Assembly: GCA_036702975.1 (NCBI GenBank)
Contig: DATNPX010000030.1
Location: 186,001-250,000, forward strand
Direction of reading: 5' to 3'
Source: DATNPX01 sp036702975
GTDB lineage: Bacteria; Cyanobacteriota; Vampirovibrionia; Obscuribacterales; Obscuribacteraceae
DNA length: 64,000 nt
Each line of letters begins with the position of its first letter. The stretch's first letter is position 1. Below the pieces are notes generated by a model. That model worked only from the letters and a program-made list of their open reading frames with translations, was not told the DNA's origin and ran no database searches. Positions 1 to 8,967 of this stretch are shown piece by piece. The translations under genes and the position numbers were made by a program.

Positions 1-621
1 ATTTATGTGCCTGACCAAACCGGTATGAGTTCGTTCATCGTAGGCTTGAAATCCGGATTCTTCAAAGAGAGTTTTTACCAGCTCCATGATCTGGTCTATG
101 ATTCCCGGCTGTACCGGGCAATGCTTTATGTTGACCAGTTCGTGTGAGTCCGCCTTGAAATAACCGGCTAAGAGTCTGTTCGAATTCTTAGGATTGCGTA
201 CCGGAAACTGTACTTTATTGCGATAAAAGAGGTCGTTCTCTGCTGGTATCGTTGGCAGTACCACAGTTTCTTCGAGCCCGCCAATATGCCGGCACGCTTG
301 CTCGAGGAACGATTGCTTCGTTCGCAATTGTTCTGAATATTCAAGATGCTGTAGCTGGCAGCCTCCGCAAACGCCAAAGAGCGCGCATGGCGGCTTTGTT
401 CGCTGTGGGCTTGGTTCCAGCACGCGTAATATCTTGGCTCGAGCAAAGTGTTTTCGAACGTCGAAAAGCTCAACCTCGATTGTGTCTTGAGGTGCTGAGT
501 ATGCAACAAAAATCGGCAGTCCGCGATCTTTGCTAACACCGTCGCCGCCAAGTGCTACAGATGCGACTTTTATCTGAATAGTGTCGCCTTTTTTCAGTCC
601 TGATGGATCGGTTTTTGTCAA
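1..621 (-). CDS. 23S rRNA/tRNA (uracil-5-)-methyltransferase, RlmD/TrmA family (partial, N-terminal 207 codons)
   Basis: The gene runs off the left edge, so only its N-terminal part is present. The reading frame starts at a TTG at 619-621, 18 nt after the stop of the upstream gene. An in-frame ATG is absent. Residues about 8-65 look like a TRAM RNA-binding domain (KKGDTIQIKVASVALGGDG). They are followed by the iron-sulfur cluster motif of the family, C79-x5-C85-x2-C88 (CALFGVCGGCQLQH), and the fourth ligand C168 in HCPVQ. Enzymes of this family use S-adenosylmethionine to make 5-methyluridine in 23S rRNA or tRNA. The catalytic methyltransferase domain lies outside the window, so RlmC, RlmD and TrmA types cannot be separated. 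The start is uncertain because the Shine-Dalgarno sequence is weak. Confidence 0.85.
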   Translation of the reverse strand, partial: MTKTDPSGLKKGDTIQIKVASVALGGDGVSKDRGLPIFVAYSAPQDTIEVELFDVRKHFARAKILRVLEPSPQRTKPPCALFGVCGGCQLQHLEYSEQLRTKQSFLEQACRHIGGLEETVVLPTIPAENDLFYRNKVQFPVRNPKNSNRLLAGYFKADSHELVNIKHCPVQPGIIDQIMELVKTLFEESGFQAYDERTHTGLVRHIN

Positions 622-638
622 TTTAGGTTCCGTGTCTT

Positions 639-1613
639 CTATCGATATTTTTGTGGGATACGTCCGTAAAGTTGCTGAACAGTCAGTCGAACGAATCCCT
701 CATCTTTCTGCCCAACTACCGCTTCCAGGCTGCTAAAAGCACTTTCTAGATCGGCTGTATTTATGCCATCTATCTTCATCTTCTGGATTGAGTTCCATAA
801 GGTGGTTCGCTCTCCTTGCAACGGACCTGGGGCTACGGGTGATGTTGTTTGTCCGCGACCCTGCATGTTTTTCTGCCGGACAAGAACATTCGAGGCTTCA
901 ATCAAATTATTCAACTTATTGTTCGCGGCTGTGAATGTCTGAATATCGCGAGAGCGCTCTTCTTCGTTGAATGTTTCAATCAAGGCGGCGGTGTTGATGC
1001 CTAAGTGATTTTTGCTTTCCAGAGAGATCAACATGTTGATGCTTTCAGCGTGGTCGGCGCGCCTCTCATATTCAAAACCGCCTCTTGATGCGACGAGTTT
1101 TTTCGAATCTGACCTGTTGTAGCTTAAGCTTTGGGCTTGCGATGCTGCCACCGGAGCTCCCACAGGATGCACTGAAATTGTATTCAACAATGTCTCTTTT
1201 TTGCTTTTTCCTCTGGCGAATTCTTGAATCGTTGGTTTCTGGATACTCATGCCAATTGAGTTTCGACCTTGCGGATCAATGAAGCTAATGTCTACCGAGA
1301 CAAGGGTCGGCACTTTATCGAAAAGGGCTTTGCCGACAAGAATGGCTTTGATTTTGCACTTGTCGTTATCGTCACCGGTAGCTCTGTAGGTGGAAACGAT
1401 AGCGTTTGTTTTGTTGGCCTGTACGTTTGCACCGTTGTTGCCGAGTGCTTTGGAATTTATGATCGCTACCTGCAAGTCATTGTCGAGCGGTCCGGCAAAA
1501 GCATTCATTCCTTCGGCGAACATGCATGCGACGAATGCCACATGCAGATACGCAGCTACATTTTTAACGATAGTCGCTTGCGGTCTTGCTTGAATTGTGG
1601 GATGACCATGCAT
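639..1613 (-). CDS. Exported hypothetical protein with two short internal repeats
   Basis: A 324-residue protein. Residues about 17-40 form a hydrophobic segment ending in NAFAG, compatible with a Sec signal peptide after a long n-region. I do not recognise a family. The C-terminal half holds two similar units, LGINTAALIETFNEEE and MKIDGINTADLESAFSSLE, separated by about 90 residues, which suggests an internal duplication. The remainder is polar and Asn/Ser-rich. It lies 17 nt upstream of the RNA methyltransferase gene on the same strand, so the two may be co-transcribed, but nothing in the protein points to RNA modification. Confidence 0.65.
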   Translation of the reverse strand: MHGHPTIQARPQATIVKNVAAYLHVAFVACMFAEGMNAFAGPLDNDLQVAIINSKALGNNGANVQANKTNAIVSTYRATGDDNDKCKIKAILVGKALFDKVPTLVSVDISFIDPQGRNSIGMSIQKPTIQEFARGKSKKETLLNTISVHPVGAPVAASQAQSLSYNRSDSKKLVASRGGFEYERRADHAESINMLISLESKNHLGINTAALIETFNEEERSRDIQTFTAANNKLNNLIEASNVLVRQKNMQGRGQTTSPVAPGPLQGERTTLWNSIQKMKIDGINTADLESAFSSLEAVVGQKDEGFVRLTVQQLYGRIPQKYR

Positions 1614-1722
1614 AGTGTCAGAATTTTTCGTGATTTACTGCGCTTATATTTTACCTTTTCGAAATGATTTATGTCCAAACCTCAAGAACATCGCCTAGAA
1701 TGCTTCTGAAGGGCCGCAGGGT

Positions 1723-2994
1723 TTGGCTCTCAAGCCGTCAGCCGGTGCAGATGTGGCGATAAATCTCATTCACGTCAGCGATATCCATTTCGGCTCGGGC
1801 GAAGGGCACGGAAGAATCAATCCCGCGACCGGGTTGAACATTCGGTTCGAAGATTTCGTTCTGGCTTTCAAGAAGACTGTCGACTATGCCATCGACTGTG
1901 GCGCGGATGTCTTCTTGTTTTCTGGTGACGCTTATCGGAACGCTTCACCCGAGCCCATATATCAAAAATTTTTTGCTGCAGAGCTTAAGAGATTGTCCGA
2001 CGCCTCGATTCAGACTGTTCTTGTAGTCGGAAATCACGACCAGATTATGCGTTCGCAAACGAGTCATGCGATGTCGGTTTTTCAGAGCTTAGCTGTTCCT
2101 GGAATTCTTATCGTTGATAAGCCCGTCTCGACGGTGCTTCGCACCGCGAATGGTGCCTTGCAGTTAATAGGTATTCCACACATAACGCGGCACCAACTAA
2201 TGACTCTCGAGAAATATGCAGGTTTGCCGTCAGCTGCGCTCGACCGTGTATTGATCGAGCATATAACAGCACTCCTGCGTGGATACTACGACGCGCTCGA
2301 TCCGGACTTGCCGACTGTAGTAACCGCCCATATGGGGGTTGATAGTGCTTTAGCTGGAATCGAGCAGGAGTTGTTAATTGGATATACGCTCACTTTCCCC
2401 GCCGAGATGTTCATCGACTCGAGGCTTGACTATATAGCTCTTGGGCATATACACAAATATCAGGTGCTGCGTCAGGCGGAGCCGACTATGCTCTACGCTG
2501 GCAGTCTAGAGCGAGTCGATTTTGGCGAGGAGAAAGAAGATAAAGGATTCGTCCATGCAACGATCTCGCGAGGAAAGACTGACCACAAATTTTGTTCTAT
2601 AAATCCGCGACCCTTTGTTACTGTTTCAGTGGATTGCAGCAAAGATAACGATCCGATGGAGAAACTCTCTAAAGCTATAGGTAAGTCGATTGTTCCTGGA
2701 TGTGTCATGCGCATTAAGTACACGGCGACTGAGCAGCAAATGCCCCTGATATTGGAAGATACTTTGCGCGCTCTCTGTTCGCAGGCACTCTCTTTGCGAA
2801 TCCAACCTGAAATAGTACAGACACAGAGCCGTGCTCGCATGCCTCAGATGACCGAGACTGCAGCTTCATCACCGCTGGTCGCGCTAGAGACATATCTAAA
2901 CGACGTGGCGCCAGACCGAAAGGAAAAATTACTGGCACAAGCTCGAGAGCTAGCCGAGGAGCTCAGTTGTGAATGTTCCGGCGAGTCGAACTGA
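1723..2994 (+). CDS. DNA repair metallophosphoesterase, SbcD/Mre11 family
   Basis: A 423-residue calcineurin-like phosphoesterase with the motif order of the SbcD/Mre11 nuclease subunit: D20-x-H22 (SDIHFG), G68-D69 (SGDAYRN), G103-N-H-D106 (VGNHDQ), H203 (TAHMG) and G241-H-x-H244 (LGHIHKY), followed by YAGSLERVDFGEE. Homologues process DNA ends and hairpins in complex with the ATPase SbcC/Rad50. No SbcC gene is next to it here. The C-terminal 90 residues would be the capping and SbcC-contact part. The chosen start is a TTG at 1723 with GAAGGG about 9 nt upstream; a GTG at 1753 is the alternative and would leave all motifs intact. Confidence 0.88.
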   Translation: MALKPSAGADVAINLIHVSDIHFGSGEGHGRINPATGLNIRFEDFVLAFKKTVDYAIDCGADVFLFSGDAYRNASPEPIYQKFFAAELKRLSDASIQTVLVVGNHDQIMRSQTSHAMSVFQSLAVPGILIVDKPVSTVLRTANGALQLIGIPHITRHQLMTLEKYAGLPSAALDRVLIEHITALLRGYYDALDPDLPTVVTAHMGVDSALAGIEQELLIGYTLTFPAEMFIDSRLDYIALGHIHKYQVLRQAEPTMLYAGSLERVDFGEEKEDKGFVHATISRGKTDHKFCSINPRPFVTVSVDCSKDNDPMEKLSKAIGKSIVPGCVMRIKYTATEQQMPLILEDTLRALCSQALSLRIQPEIVQTQSRARMPQMTETAASSPLVALETYLNDVAPDRKEKLLAQARELAEELSCECSGESN

Positions 2995-3006
2995 TCTTTC
3001 GCTTGT

Positions 3007-3354
3007 CTATACTGGCAATACTTTTGCTTGAGCTGGATCGTACTTAATTGCCGACTTCATAAATTGGATGATTTGCAGTAGCGGTTGCGCTCCCGGTGTT
3101 GGCCCACTCGACGCTTTTGTTGGCGCCGGGGCTTGCACCACCTTTTCTTTCGGACCCCAGTAGAGTGCTGATTTCAGCGTTCGTCCCCGGTCATAAATGT
3201 TGCTTTGGTTGTCGTCTGATTGTGCTGGTTGAGGTTGTGATTCCGGCTCAACGAAATTTTTCAGTTCGCCGTATTCTCTAGGAACGTTGTTGATCCAGTA
3301 GGTAGTGAGCCGGTTTGGAGCATCGATTGATGCCTGCGAATCAAATGCCTTCAT
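3007..3354 (-). CDS. Hypothetical protein, Pro/Gln-rich linker
   Basis: A 115-residue protein of unknown function. I place the start at the ATG at 3354 because AGAGG lies 8 nt upstream of it; the frame stays open further upstream but without a better site. The N-terminal half contains TTYWINNVPREYGEL, the middle is rich in Pro, Gln, Ser and Ala, and the C-terminus has a short helix-like stretch (LLQIIQFMKSAIKYD). There is no signal peptide or recognisable domain. It is convergent with the nuclease gene, 12 nt away, and stands alone on its strand. Confidence 0.5.
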   Translation of the reverse strand: MKAFDSQASIDAPNRLTTYWINNVPREYGELKNFVEPESQPQPAQSDDNQSNIYDRGRTLKSALYWGPKEKVVQAPAPTKASSGPTPGAQPLLQIIQFMKSAIKYDPAQAKVLPV

Positions 3355-3540
3355 CGTTAGTACCTCTGCTCTTGTCACGTGGATAATGCTTCTATTCAAA
3401 ATCAGAGAACACCAACAACTCAATTGGAAAAGTCTGAAAACCTAGTGCTATGTGGGGTTTTGGCATCACTCGCTAGGGCGATCTTGTATCGCCGCTAACT
3501 CCAAAGGGTGAACCACAAAAGTGCTAAGGCAATCTGGCCG

Positions 3541-4317
3541 CTAGTCCGCGATGTGTGCCATGAGCCCGCTCTGCCCTTGGGCAATGTCGTGCCTGAGTGT
3601 ATGACGATCTACATAGTCGCCATCATTTTGAAGGCGATATCGGATCGGCTTTTCTATAAAGAGTTGCTGGACCCGGCGACGCCACTCTTTTTTTACCGTC
3701 TCAACCTCATTTGCTGTTTTGAAGTGGGCGGCGCCGTAGACAACGTGAGTGGGAAGTACTTCCAGTCCTGGATAAAACAGGGCCCCGTGAGTCAGCGGAA
3801 ACAGAAGCTGCTCGATCGGTCCGTTAATGCCACGCGGACCGTAATCTTTTAAAGAACCACCGGTGGTGACTGATACGAGCGCTCGCTTGCCTTTCAAGAT
3901 GCCGTCGCCATAACGAAATTCGTTGGTTCCGTTCTTATAGCCATAGGCGAATCCGAAGGCGTATACCCGGTCGATCCAACCTTTCAGGATAGCTGGAGCT
4001 CCGAACCACCAGAGAGGAAACTGCATAATTACGGCATCAGCACTCAAAAGCTTGGCCTGTTCTGCTATGACATCTTCGGTCTGTTTGCCGGTTGCATACG
4101 CATTCCCCGATTCCGTGATGAAGGACAAGCGTTCCGCATTTGCACGAGCTGGAAAATCGCCCTCATCAAAAACAGCCTTCCAGCCCATAGCGTAAAGATC
4201 TGAGCGAATCACTTCGTCTCCCTGCTCTTCGACAGTTTGCGCCGTCACTTCCACTAATTGACGGGTGACCGAGGACAGTTCAGGATGGGCATATATAATG
4301 AATACTTTTTTCTTCAT
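3541..4317 (-). CDS. NAD(P)H:quinone oxidoreductase, flavodoxin-like fold
   Basis: A 258-residue member of the NQO1/MdaB/KefF-like flavodoxin-2 family. It opens with the FMN/FAD phosphate-binding strand-loop KVFIIYAHPELSSVT. It also has the family signature FPLWWFGAPAILKGWIDRV (about residues 100-118), the loop VTTGGSLKDYGPRG, and the active-site region ending LPTHVVYGA. These soluble enzymes reduce quinones or azo compounds by two electrons, avoiding semiquinone radicals. The gene is divergent from an HxlR-type regulator across a 117-bp spacer, the usual layout for quinone- or electrophile-induced reductases, so its substrate is probably a quinone-like electrophile (inference). Confidence 0.9.
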   Translation of the reverse strand: MKKKVFIIYAHPELSSVTRQLVEVTAQTVEEQGDEVIRSDLYAMGWKAVFDEGDFPARANAERLSFITESGNAYATGKQTEDVIAEQAKLLSADAVIMQFPLWWFGAPAILKGWIDRVYAFGFAYGYKNGTNEFRYGDGILKGKRALVSVTTGGSLKDYGPRGINGPIEQLLFPLTHGALFYPGLEVLPTHVVYGAAHFKTANEVETVKKEWRRRVQQLFIEKPIRYRLQNDGDYVDRHTLRHDIAQGQSGLMAHIAD

Positions 4318-4434
4318 GGCTGATTGAGGTCTCCGCTGAAAGGCTCATCTGCACAATATCCAATAAGGTATGCATTAATCAAGTACTTCTAAGTTTCTGA
4401 TATACTCATAAAAATCATACTATTGGTGAAATAA
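4318..4434. promoter_or_regulatory. Divergent promoter/operator region of the quinone reductase-HxlR pair
   Basis: The 117-bp spacer must carry both promoters. It holds the perfect palindrome AAGTACTT at 4381-4388. Downstream of it are two further TACT cores, in ATACTCAT and ATACTATT, spaced about 16 bp apart. Repeated TACT/AGTA cores are plausible half-sites for the adjacent HxlR-type regulator, but this is inferred only from position and symmetry. Confidence 0.35.
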
Positions 4435-4809
4435 ATGCCTGTCAAAGACAACGAAAAAATCTATTTCTGCCCGGTCGAAGTCACCATCGATCTTATTGGC
4501 GGCAAATGGAAGTCTTTGATTCTCTATTACTTAATTGACAGAAAAGTGGTGCGATTTGGTGAATTGCGCAGGCTGCTTCCGCGGGTGACCGCGCAAATGC
4601 TTTCCGCACAACTTCGGGAGCTTGAAGCCGACGGTTTGATCAGCAGGAAGATTTACACACAGATTCCTCCAAAAGTTGAGTACCGTTTGACCGGTTTTGG
4701 AGAGACTCTTGCGCCAGTTATTCTAGCCATGACAGAATGGGGCAAAGAATACGTGAAAGATTCCGGCAAAAAGATCAAGCTCTTAAAAATGGAAAAATCT
4801 AAGAGCTAG
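4435..4809 (+). CDS. HxlR-family winged-helix transcriptional regulator
   Basis: A 124-residue single-domain regulator with the HxlR pattern: a cysteine near the N-terminus (YFCPVEVTIDLIGGKWK, C12), the helix-turn-helix RFGELRRLLPRVTAQML, and the wing LRELEADGLISRKIYTQ followed by PPKVEYRLTGFGETL. In YodB/HxlR-type proteins the N-terminal cysteine senses quinones, diamide or aldehydes and its modification releases DNA. By analogy this protein probably represses itself and the divergent quinone reductase. Start: ATG at 4435 with GGTG about 6 nt upstream. The Lys-rich tail (KIKLLKMEKSKS) is ordinary for the family. Confidence 0.9.
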   Translation: MPVKDNEKIYFCPVEVTIDLIGGKWKSLILYYLIDRKVVRFGELRRLLPRVTAQMLSAQLRELEADGLISRKIYTQIPPKVEYRLTGFGETLAPVILAMTEWGKEYVKDSGKKIKLLKMEKSKS

Positions 4810-4976
4810 TCTCAGGATTGCCGGGAGAGCTGATTCCTAAAATCGGGACATGACTAAACTCGATTAGGCAAAACCCTAAGTTATTGAAAGTTTCGGCTAC
4901 CAGCCGTCTCTTTTTTGAATGTGTAAGGCGTCAGCGGTTCCGCCAAATCGTTCCGCCAAAATCTAGGCAGATATCT

Positions 4977-7900
4977 TTAACCTTCGCCGACGGCAACTGG
5001 TTCTTCTGCGTTTGTGAATCCATGTTCGAAAAATTCAAAGAGCGCTGGCAGGACGATCAGTGCCAGCAAGACGCCAGGAATCAAACCGCCGACGATGACC
5101 AACGCCAATGGGCGCTGACTCTGTGCCCCGATGGCTGTAGACATCGCTGCTGGAATCAGACCAACCACGGCAACGGTCGTCGTCATCAGCGCTGGTTGCA
5201 TTCTGGTCAGCGCACTGGAGGCGATGGCTTCGCGAAGCGTGGCCCCTTGTTTACGCAGCTGCTCCACAAGTGACACTAGAATCACACCGTTTTGAACAGC
5301 GACACCAAACAGCGCAATAAAACCGACGCCGGCAGAGATACTGAAGTGGGTGTGCGTTACCATGAGGGCGAGAACCGCACCAGGAGTGGCAAGTGGCACG
5401 CACAGCATAACAAGGAGCGCAATGCGTGCATTGCCGAAGGTCATGTACAAGAGCATGAATATAAGCAGTAATGTGACAGGTACGATAACCAACAACCGTC
5501 CCATAGCTCTTTGTGCTGCCGCAAACTGTCCTTCCCACTTCCAGGTGTATCCTTGCGGGCGATGCACCTGTGCGTTTATCTTCTCTTGTGCCTCTTTTAC
5601 TGCCGAGAGAAGGTCGCGCCCGCGAATGTTTGCCTTAACTGCCACGCGTCGTGAGTTGTTGTCACGAAGAATTGCAGTGGCACCGTGGCTCTCTTGAATT
5701 GAAGCGACGGCTGACAATGGTATGCGATTGCCGTTTGGTGTCACAAGCAAGATGTTGTCGAGATTGTAAACGTCTTTGCGATAGGCCGGCTGGAAGCGCA
5801 CCCAGACTCCAAAACGTCTGTCATTTTCCTGTAACTCAGTGATCATATTGCCACCGATAGACGTTTGCACCGCATCGATAATGTCACTGGTGTTGATACC
5901 ATAACGCGCCGCTTTAATACGATCAATGGAGATAAGTAATTGCGGTTGACCAAGAATTTCGTCTTTAGCAACGTCGACGATTCCAGGTACTTTCATGATG
6001 ATGTCTCTAACCTGAGTGGCAATGTGGTTTAGAACATCGAGATCCTGTCCGTAAATCTTGATACCGAGTTCACCTTTGACGCCGGCTATTGCCTCGTCCA
6101 TGTTGTCCTTGATGTACTGCGAGAAGTTGTAGAGACAGCCGGGAACCTTTTCCATGAGCTCTTTGTTCATTGCGTTGACAAGGTCTTGTTTCTCTTGGAA
6201 TTGCGGGCGCCATTTTTCCTTCGGCTGCAAATCTACGAAGATTTCGATGTTGCTGTAGTTGTTCGGGTCAGTGCCATCATCTGGCGTCCCTACCTGGCTG
6301 ATGATGTTTGTCGTTTCAGGATATTCGTGAAGAATTTGGCGAATAGTATGCGCTACTTTCACCGACTGTTCCAGAGCGACTGAGGTCGGCAATACTGTGG
6401 CTCTGATCCAGATATTGCCTTCCTCTAATGGTGGCAGGAACTCGCCACCCAAAGTGCTGCCGCCGATAACCGAAAAGGAGACAGCCGCTATGCCGATCAG
6501 GGCGACTAGCGCTCGGTGACTCATCGACCACTTCAAAATTGGCGTATATAGTTTGAGAAAGAAAACCATGATCGGACTTTGACGTTCTGAAGGTAGTTTT
6601 CGTGTGTAAACGATGGCGCACAATACTGGCACGATTGTCATCGCCGAAATGACCCCACCGAGCAAATGGAAATTCATAATCAAGGCGAGCGGGTGGAACA
6701 GTTTCCCCTCCACCTGGTCGAAGGTGAAAATCGGTAAAAATGTGAGAACGATAATAGACGTGGCAAACAAGATCGGGCGTGCCACCTCCTTGGCTGCCTG
6801 ATAAATGGCCAGGATAATCTCGTTTCGATCTGCAACGCCGTGTTCGTGAAGGGCAGCCAGATGTCGAATAATATTTTCAACCATGATGATGGAAGCATCG
6901 ACGATGATGCCAAAATCGATAGCTCCAAGTGAGAGCAGGTTTGCCGGAATTCCGAAGAGTGTTAAAAGAATCATCGCGGTGCAAAGAGATAACGGAATGG
7001 AGACCGCGGCGATTAGCGCGCTTCTTATTTGGAACAGGTATAGGATCAATATGAAGACGACCAGCCCTATTCCTTCGGATATGTTGTGTCCGATCGTTTC
7101 AGAAGTTTTTCGCACCAGGGCTGTTCTATCGTAGAGTGGCACCAGTCGCATGCCTGGTGGCAATCCTTGTTGGATGTTGTCCCAGACTTCATTGATACGG
7201 TCTACGACATGTGAAGGATTCTCTCCACGCCGCATGAGCACTATGCCTTCGACTGCGTCGTCATCGTCATTGCCTTGCGGATCTGTTTTGCCAACTTGAC
7301 CTAAACGAATCTTATTACCGATAGATACTTTGGCAACTTCAGACATAAGTATTGGCGGACCTTCTTTGCTCGAAGCCACCACAACATGTTCGATATCTTC
7401 GACTGAGCGCAAAAGACCGATGCCGCGCACCATATAGTCCTGACCGTTGCGTATGATGAAGCTGCCACCAGTTGACGCGTTCGAACTAGATACAGCATTT
7501 TCGATCTGTGTCATGCTGATGTTCAGCGCTTTCATTCGGTCGGGGTCAAGCTCGATCCAGTAGACCTTGGTTGGACCGCCAAATCCACTTGAGTCAACGA
7601 CGCCGTTTACGGACTTGAATCTTCGTTGCAGATACCAGTCTTCCCACTCTTTTCTCGCACGCGAAGACCACTGATTCCCTTCTAATGTATAGCGGAATAC
7701 TTCGCCTACAGGACTTTCGTCGACATCTAGTTGTGGGGTGATATTGGCGGGAATGTCGGCTGCACCAATCTTTTCCAGCACCCAGTGACGGGCGATGTTC
7801 GAAGGAATGTCCTCGAATACGACGGTGATTACAGACAGTCCGAAGATCGAGATAGAGCGTGGTGGATATGCATGTGGTATTCCATTCAACTCTTTTTCGA

Positions 7901-8093
7901 CAGGCACGGTCACCAGCCGTTCCACTTCTTCAGCCGCTTTTCCTGGCACCTGCGTAATGACGCGAACTTGCATGTTGGCGATGTCCGGATATGCTTCCAG
8001 CGCCAACTGTTCGTGGCATTTATATCCGAAGAACAACAAAGCTACAGCCAGAAATGCCACCACATTTCTTTTCTGCAGCATCGTAAGTATCAC
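4977..8093 (-). CDS. RND heavy-metal-type efflux pump, CzcA/CusA family
   Basis: A 1038-residue inner-membrane proton antiporter of the heavy-metal efflux RND class, full length for the family. It begins with an N-terminal TM, then YPDIANMQVRVITQVPGKAAEEVE, the first periplasmic half, and a TM block with the proton-relay set D393, D399 and E406 (IDFGIIVDASIIMVEN), spaced as in CzcA. The second half repeats the pattern (FLPPLEEGNIWIRAT; GVAVQNGVILV). The usual Gly after the second Asp is Ala here. The GTG start at 8093 has AGAGG 6-7 nt upstream. No adaptor or channel gene follows on this strand, so it must borrow partners, perhaps from the divergent locus that starts at 8968. The substrate (Zn/Co/Cd versus Cu/Ag) cannot be set from sequence. 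Confidence 0.93.
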   Translation of the reverse strand: MILTMLQKRNVVAFLAVALLFFGYKCHEQLALEAYPDIANMQVRVITQVPGKAAEEVERLVTVPVEKELNGIPHAYPPRSISIFGLSVITVVFEDIPSNIARHWVLEKIGAADIPANITPQLDVDESPVGEVFRYTLEGNQWSSRARKEWEDWYLQRRFKSVNGVVDSSGFGGPTKVYWIELDPDRMKALNISMTQIENAVSSSNASTGGSFIIRNGQDYMVRGIGLLRSVEDIEHVVVASSKEGPPILMSEVAKVSIGNKIRLGQVGKTDPQGNDDDDAVEGIVLMRRGENPSHVVDRINEVWDNIQQGLPPGMRLVPLYDRTALVRKTSETIGHNISEGIGLVVFILILYLFQIRSALIAAVSIPLSLCTAMILLTLFGIPANLLSLGAIDFGIIVDASIIMVENIIRHLAALHEHGVADRNEIILAIYQAAKEVARPILFATSIIVLTFLPIFTFDQVEGKLFHPLALIMNFHLLGGVISAMTIVPVLCAIVYTRKLPSERQSPIMVFFLKLYTPILKWSMSHRALVALIGIAAVSFSVIGGSTLGGEFLPPLEEGNIWIRATVLPTSVALEQSVKVAHTIRQILHEYPETTNIISQVGTPDDGTDPNNYSNIEIFVDLQPKEKWRPQFQEKQDLVNAMNKELMEKVPGCLYNFSQYIKDNMDEAIAGVKGELGIKIYGQDLDVLNHIATQVRDIIMKVPGIVDVAKDEILGQPQLLISIDRIKAARYGINTSDIIDAVQTSIGGNMITELQENDRRFGVWVRFQPAYRKDVYNLDNILLVTPNGNRIPLSAVASIQESHGATAILRDNNSRRVAVKANIRGRDLLSAVKEAQEKINAQVHRPQGYTWKWEGQFAAAQRAMGRLLVIVPVTLLLIFMLLYMTFGNARIALLVMLCVPLATPGAVLALMVTHTHFSISAGVGFIALFGVAVQNGVILVSLVEQLRKQGATLREAIASSALTRMQPALMTTTVAVVGLIPAAMSTAIGAQSQRPLALVIVGGLIPGVLLALIVLPALFEFFEHGFTNAEEPVAVGEG

Positions 8094-8294
8094 AGGACAC
8101 CTCTATGGGCAACAAATTCTCACTGCCAACTCGCCAAGAAGGGCAGATATGAGTAAGCGTATTATATGGCTACCGCCGGACCATTTGCGACTAGCCCAAT
8201 ACGCCTTATCGAATTATCCAAATCATTTGTGTAGAGATTGTGGATTTGCTGCTCAATTGGAGTTTTCAGCTAACCGGTTGGTGTCAAAAGCAGC

Positions 8295-8342
8295 AAAAAA
8301 AAGATAGACCTTGGCGGCGGCCGTTTGGTCTATCCATTTTTT
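8295..8342 (-). terminator. Rho-independent terminator (strongest on the minus strand)
   Basis: An 8-bp perfect stem, GATAGACC (8303-8310) with GGTCTATC (8327-8334), encloses a GC-rich loop with a further GGC/GCC pairing. Read on the minus strand the stem is followed by eight T residues (8295-8302). Read on the plus strand it is followed by six. It lies just after the stop of the interrupted minus-strand frame at 8377-8667, so it most likely ends that transcript and shields the pump gene at 4977-8093. Confidence 0.75.
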
Positions 8343-8376
8343 AGTTATGAAAATAATTTTGCTTGTTGAGTGCGCT

Positions 8377-8667
8377 TTACAAGCGGCGGTCGAATTCTTT
8401 ATCGGCGATCGCCTTCTTGATCCACTGACGGGATTTTTCAAGATGTCCGAGTGCTTGGTTTCTCAAGAAGCGAGCTTCACCGTCGTCTTCTTCCTTGTTT
8501 AGGTCCGCCCACGTTCTGTCGAGAACGCTAAGTGCTCTCTGAAACGTCCTGGACGATCCAAACTAGCATCCACTGGTGGATGATCGTTTATTGGCTTCCA
8601 GTCTTCCTTTGTTAAGGAATCGCTCTTTCTCAGCCTTGGGCTGCGTCAAGTACAACAGCCTTTTCAA
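8377..8667 (-). pseudogene. Small protein-like reading frame with one in-frame amber codon
   Basis: On the minus strand a single frame runs from a TTG at 8667 to a TAA at 8377-8379 (97 codons). A TAG at 8563-8565 interrupts it after 34 codons. Both parts look protein-like. The first contains LTQPKAEKERFLNKGRLEA. The second contains ALSVLDRTWADLNKEEDDG, then EARFLRNQALGHLEKSRQW and IKKAIADKEFDRRL, with normal codon choice and helical character. A strong terminator follows 34 bp after the stop. I recognise no family. It may be a recent pseudogene, an amber-readthrough gene, or two small proteins, although the second part has no good start codon of its own. Confidence 0.4.
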
Positions 8668-8967
8668 TGATATGTAACCGTGTGATGCAGCTACTCATCA
8701 GACAATTCACAAATACTGCACAACTTCCATCTTAGAATGACGATCTGGGTGAATAGGTCTTAAGGCTTAAAAATCACTTGATTTTGCGCGCTTGAAATGA
8801 GTCATGGCTAGCCCGCATATTGCACTATTTATGCCGCACAAGATTATTTTGCTGAGAGACGATGCTTTTCTCAACGATTTCATTGGATACTAAATCGAGC
8901 AAAATTCGCTTCATTGCTTTTGTTGACAACCGCATCCTCCGTTCTCACAAGAGAAATCCCACCCAAG
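8668..8967. other. Intergenic region upstream of the fused efflux pump
   Basis: No gene is supported here. A possible plus-strand sigma-70-type promoter has TTGCAC at 8820-8825 and GATTAT at 8842-8847, 16 bp apart, about 120 bp before the pump start. It matches the consensus only partly. The frame of the pump is open upstream to a TTG at 8914, but those codons lack the membrane-anchor pattern of the family. Confidence 0.3.

Noticed and set aside
168..551. Open frames on both strands near the left edge (168-551 minus, 252-536 plus)
   Set aside because: A third frame on the minus strand encodes a clear TRAM/iron-sulfur RNA methyltransferase across the same bases; the others are shadows of it.
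8311..8502. Plus-strand small frame between the two pumps
   Set aside because: The opposite strand has the better protein-like sequence and a terminator in the right orientation; the plus frame starts inside the terminator stem-loop.
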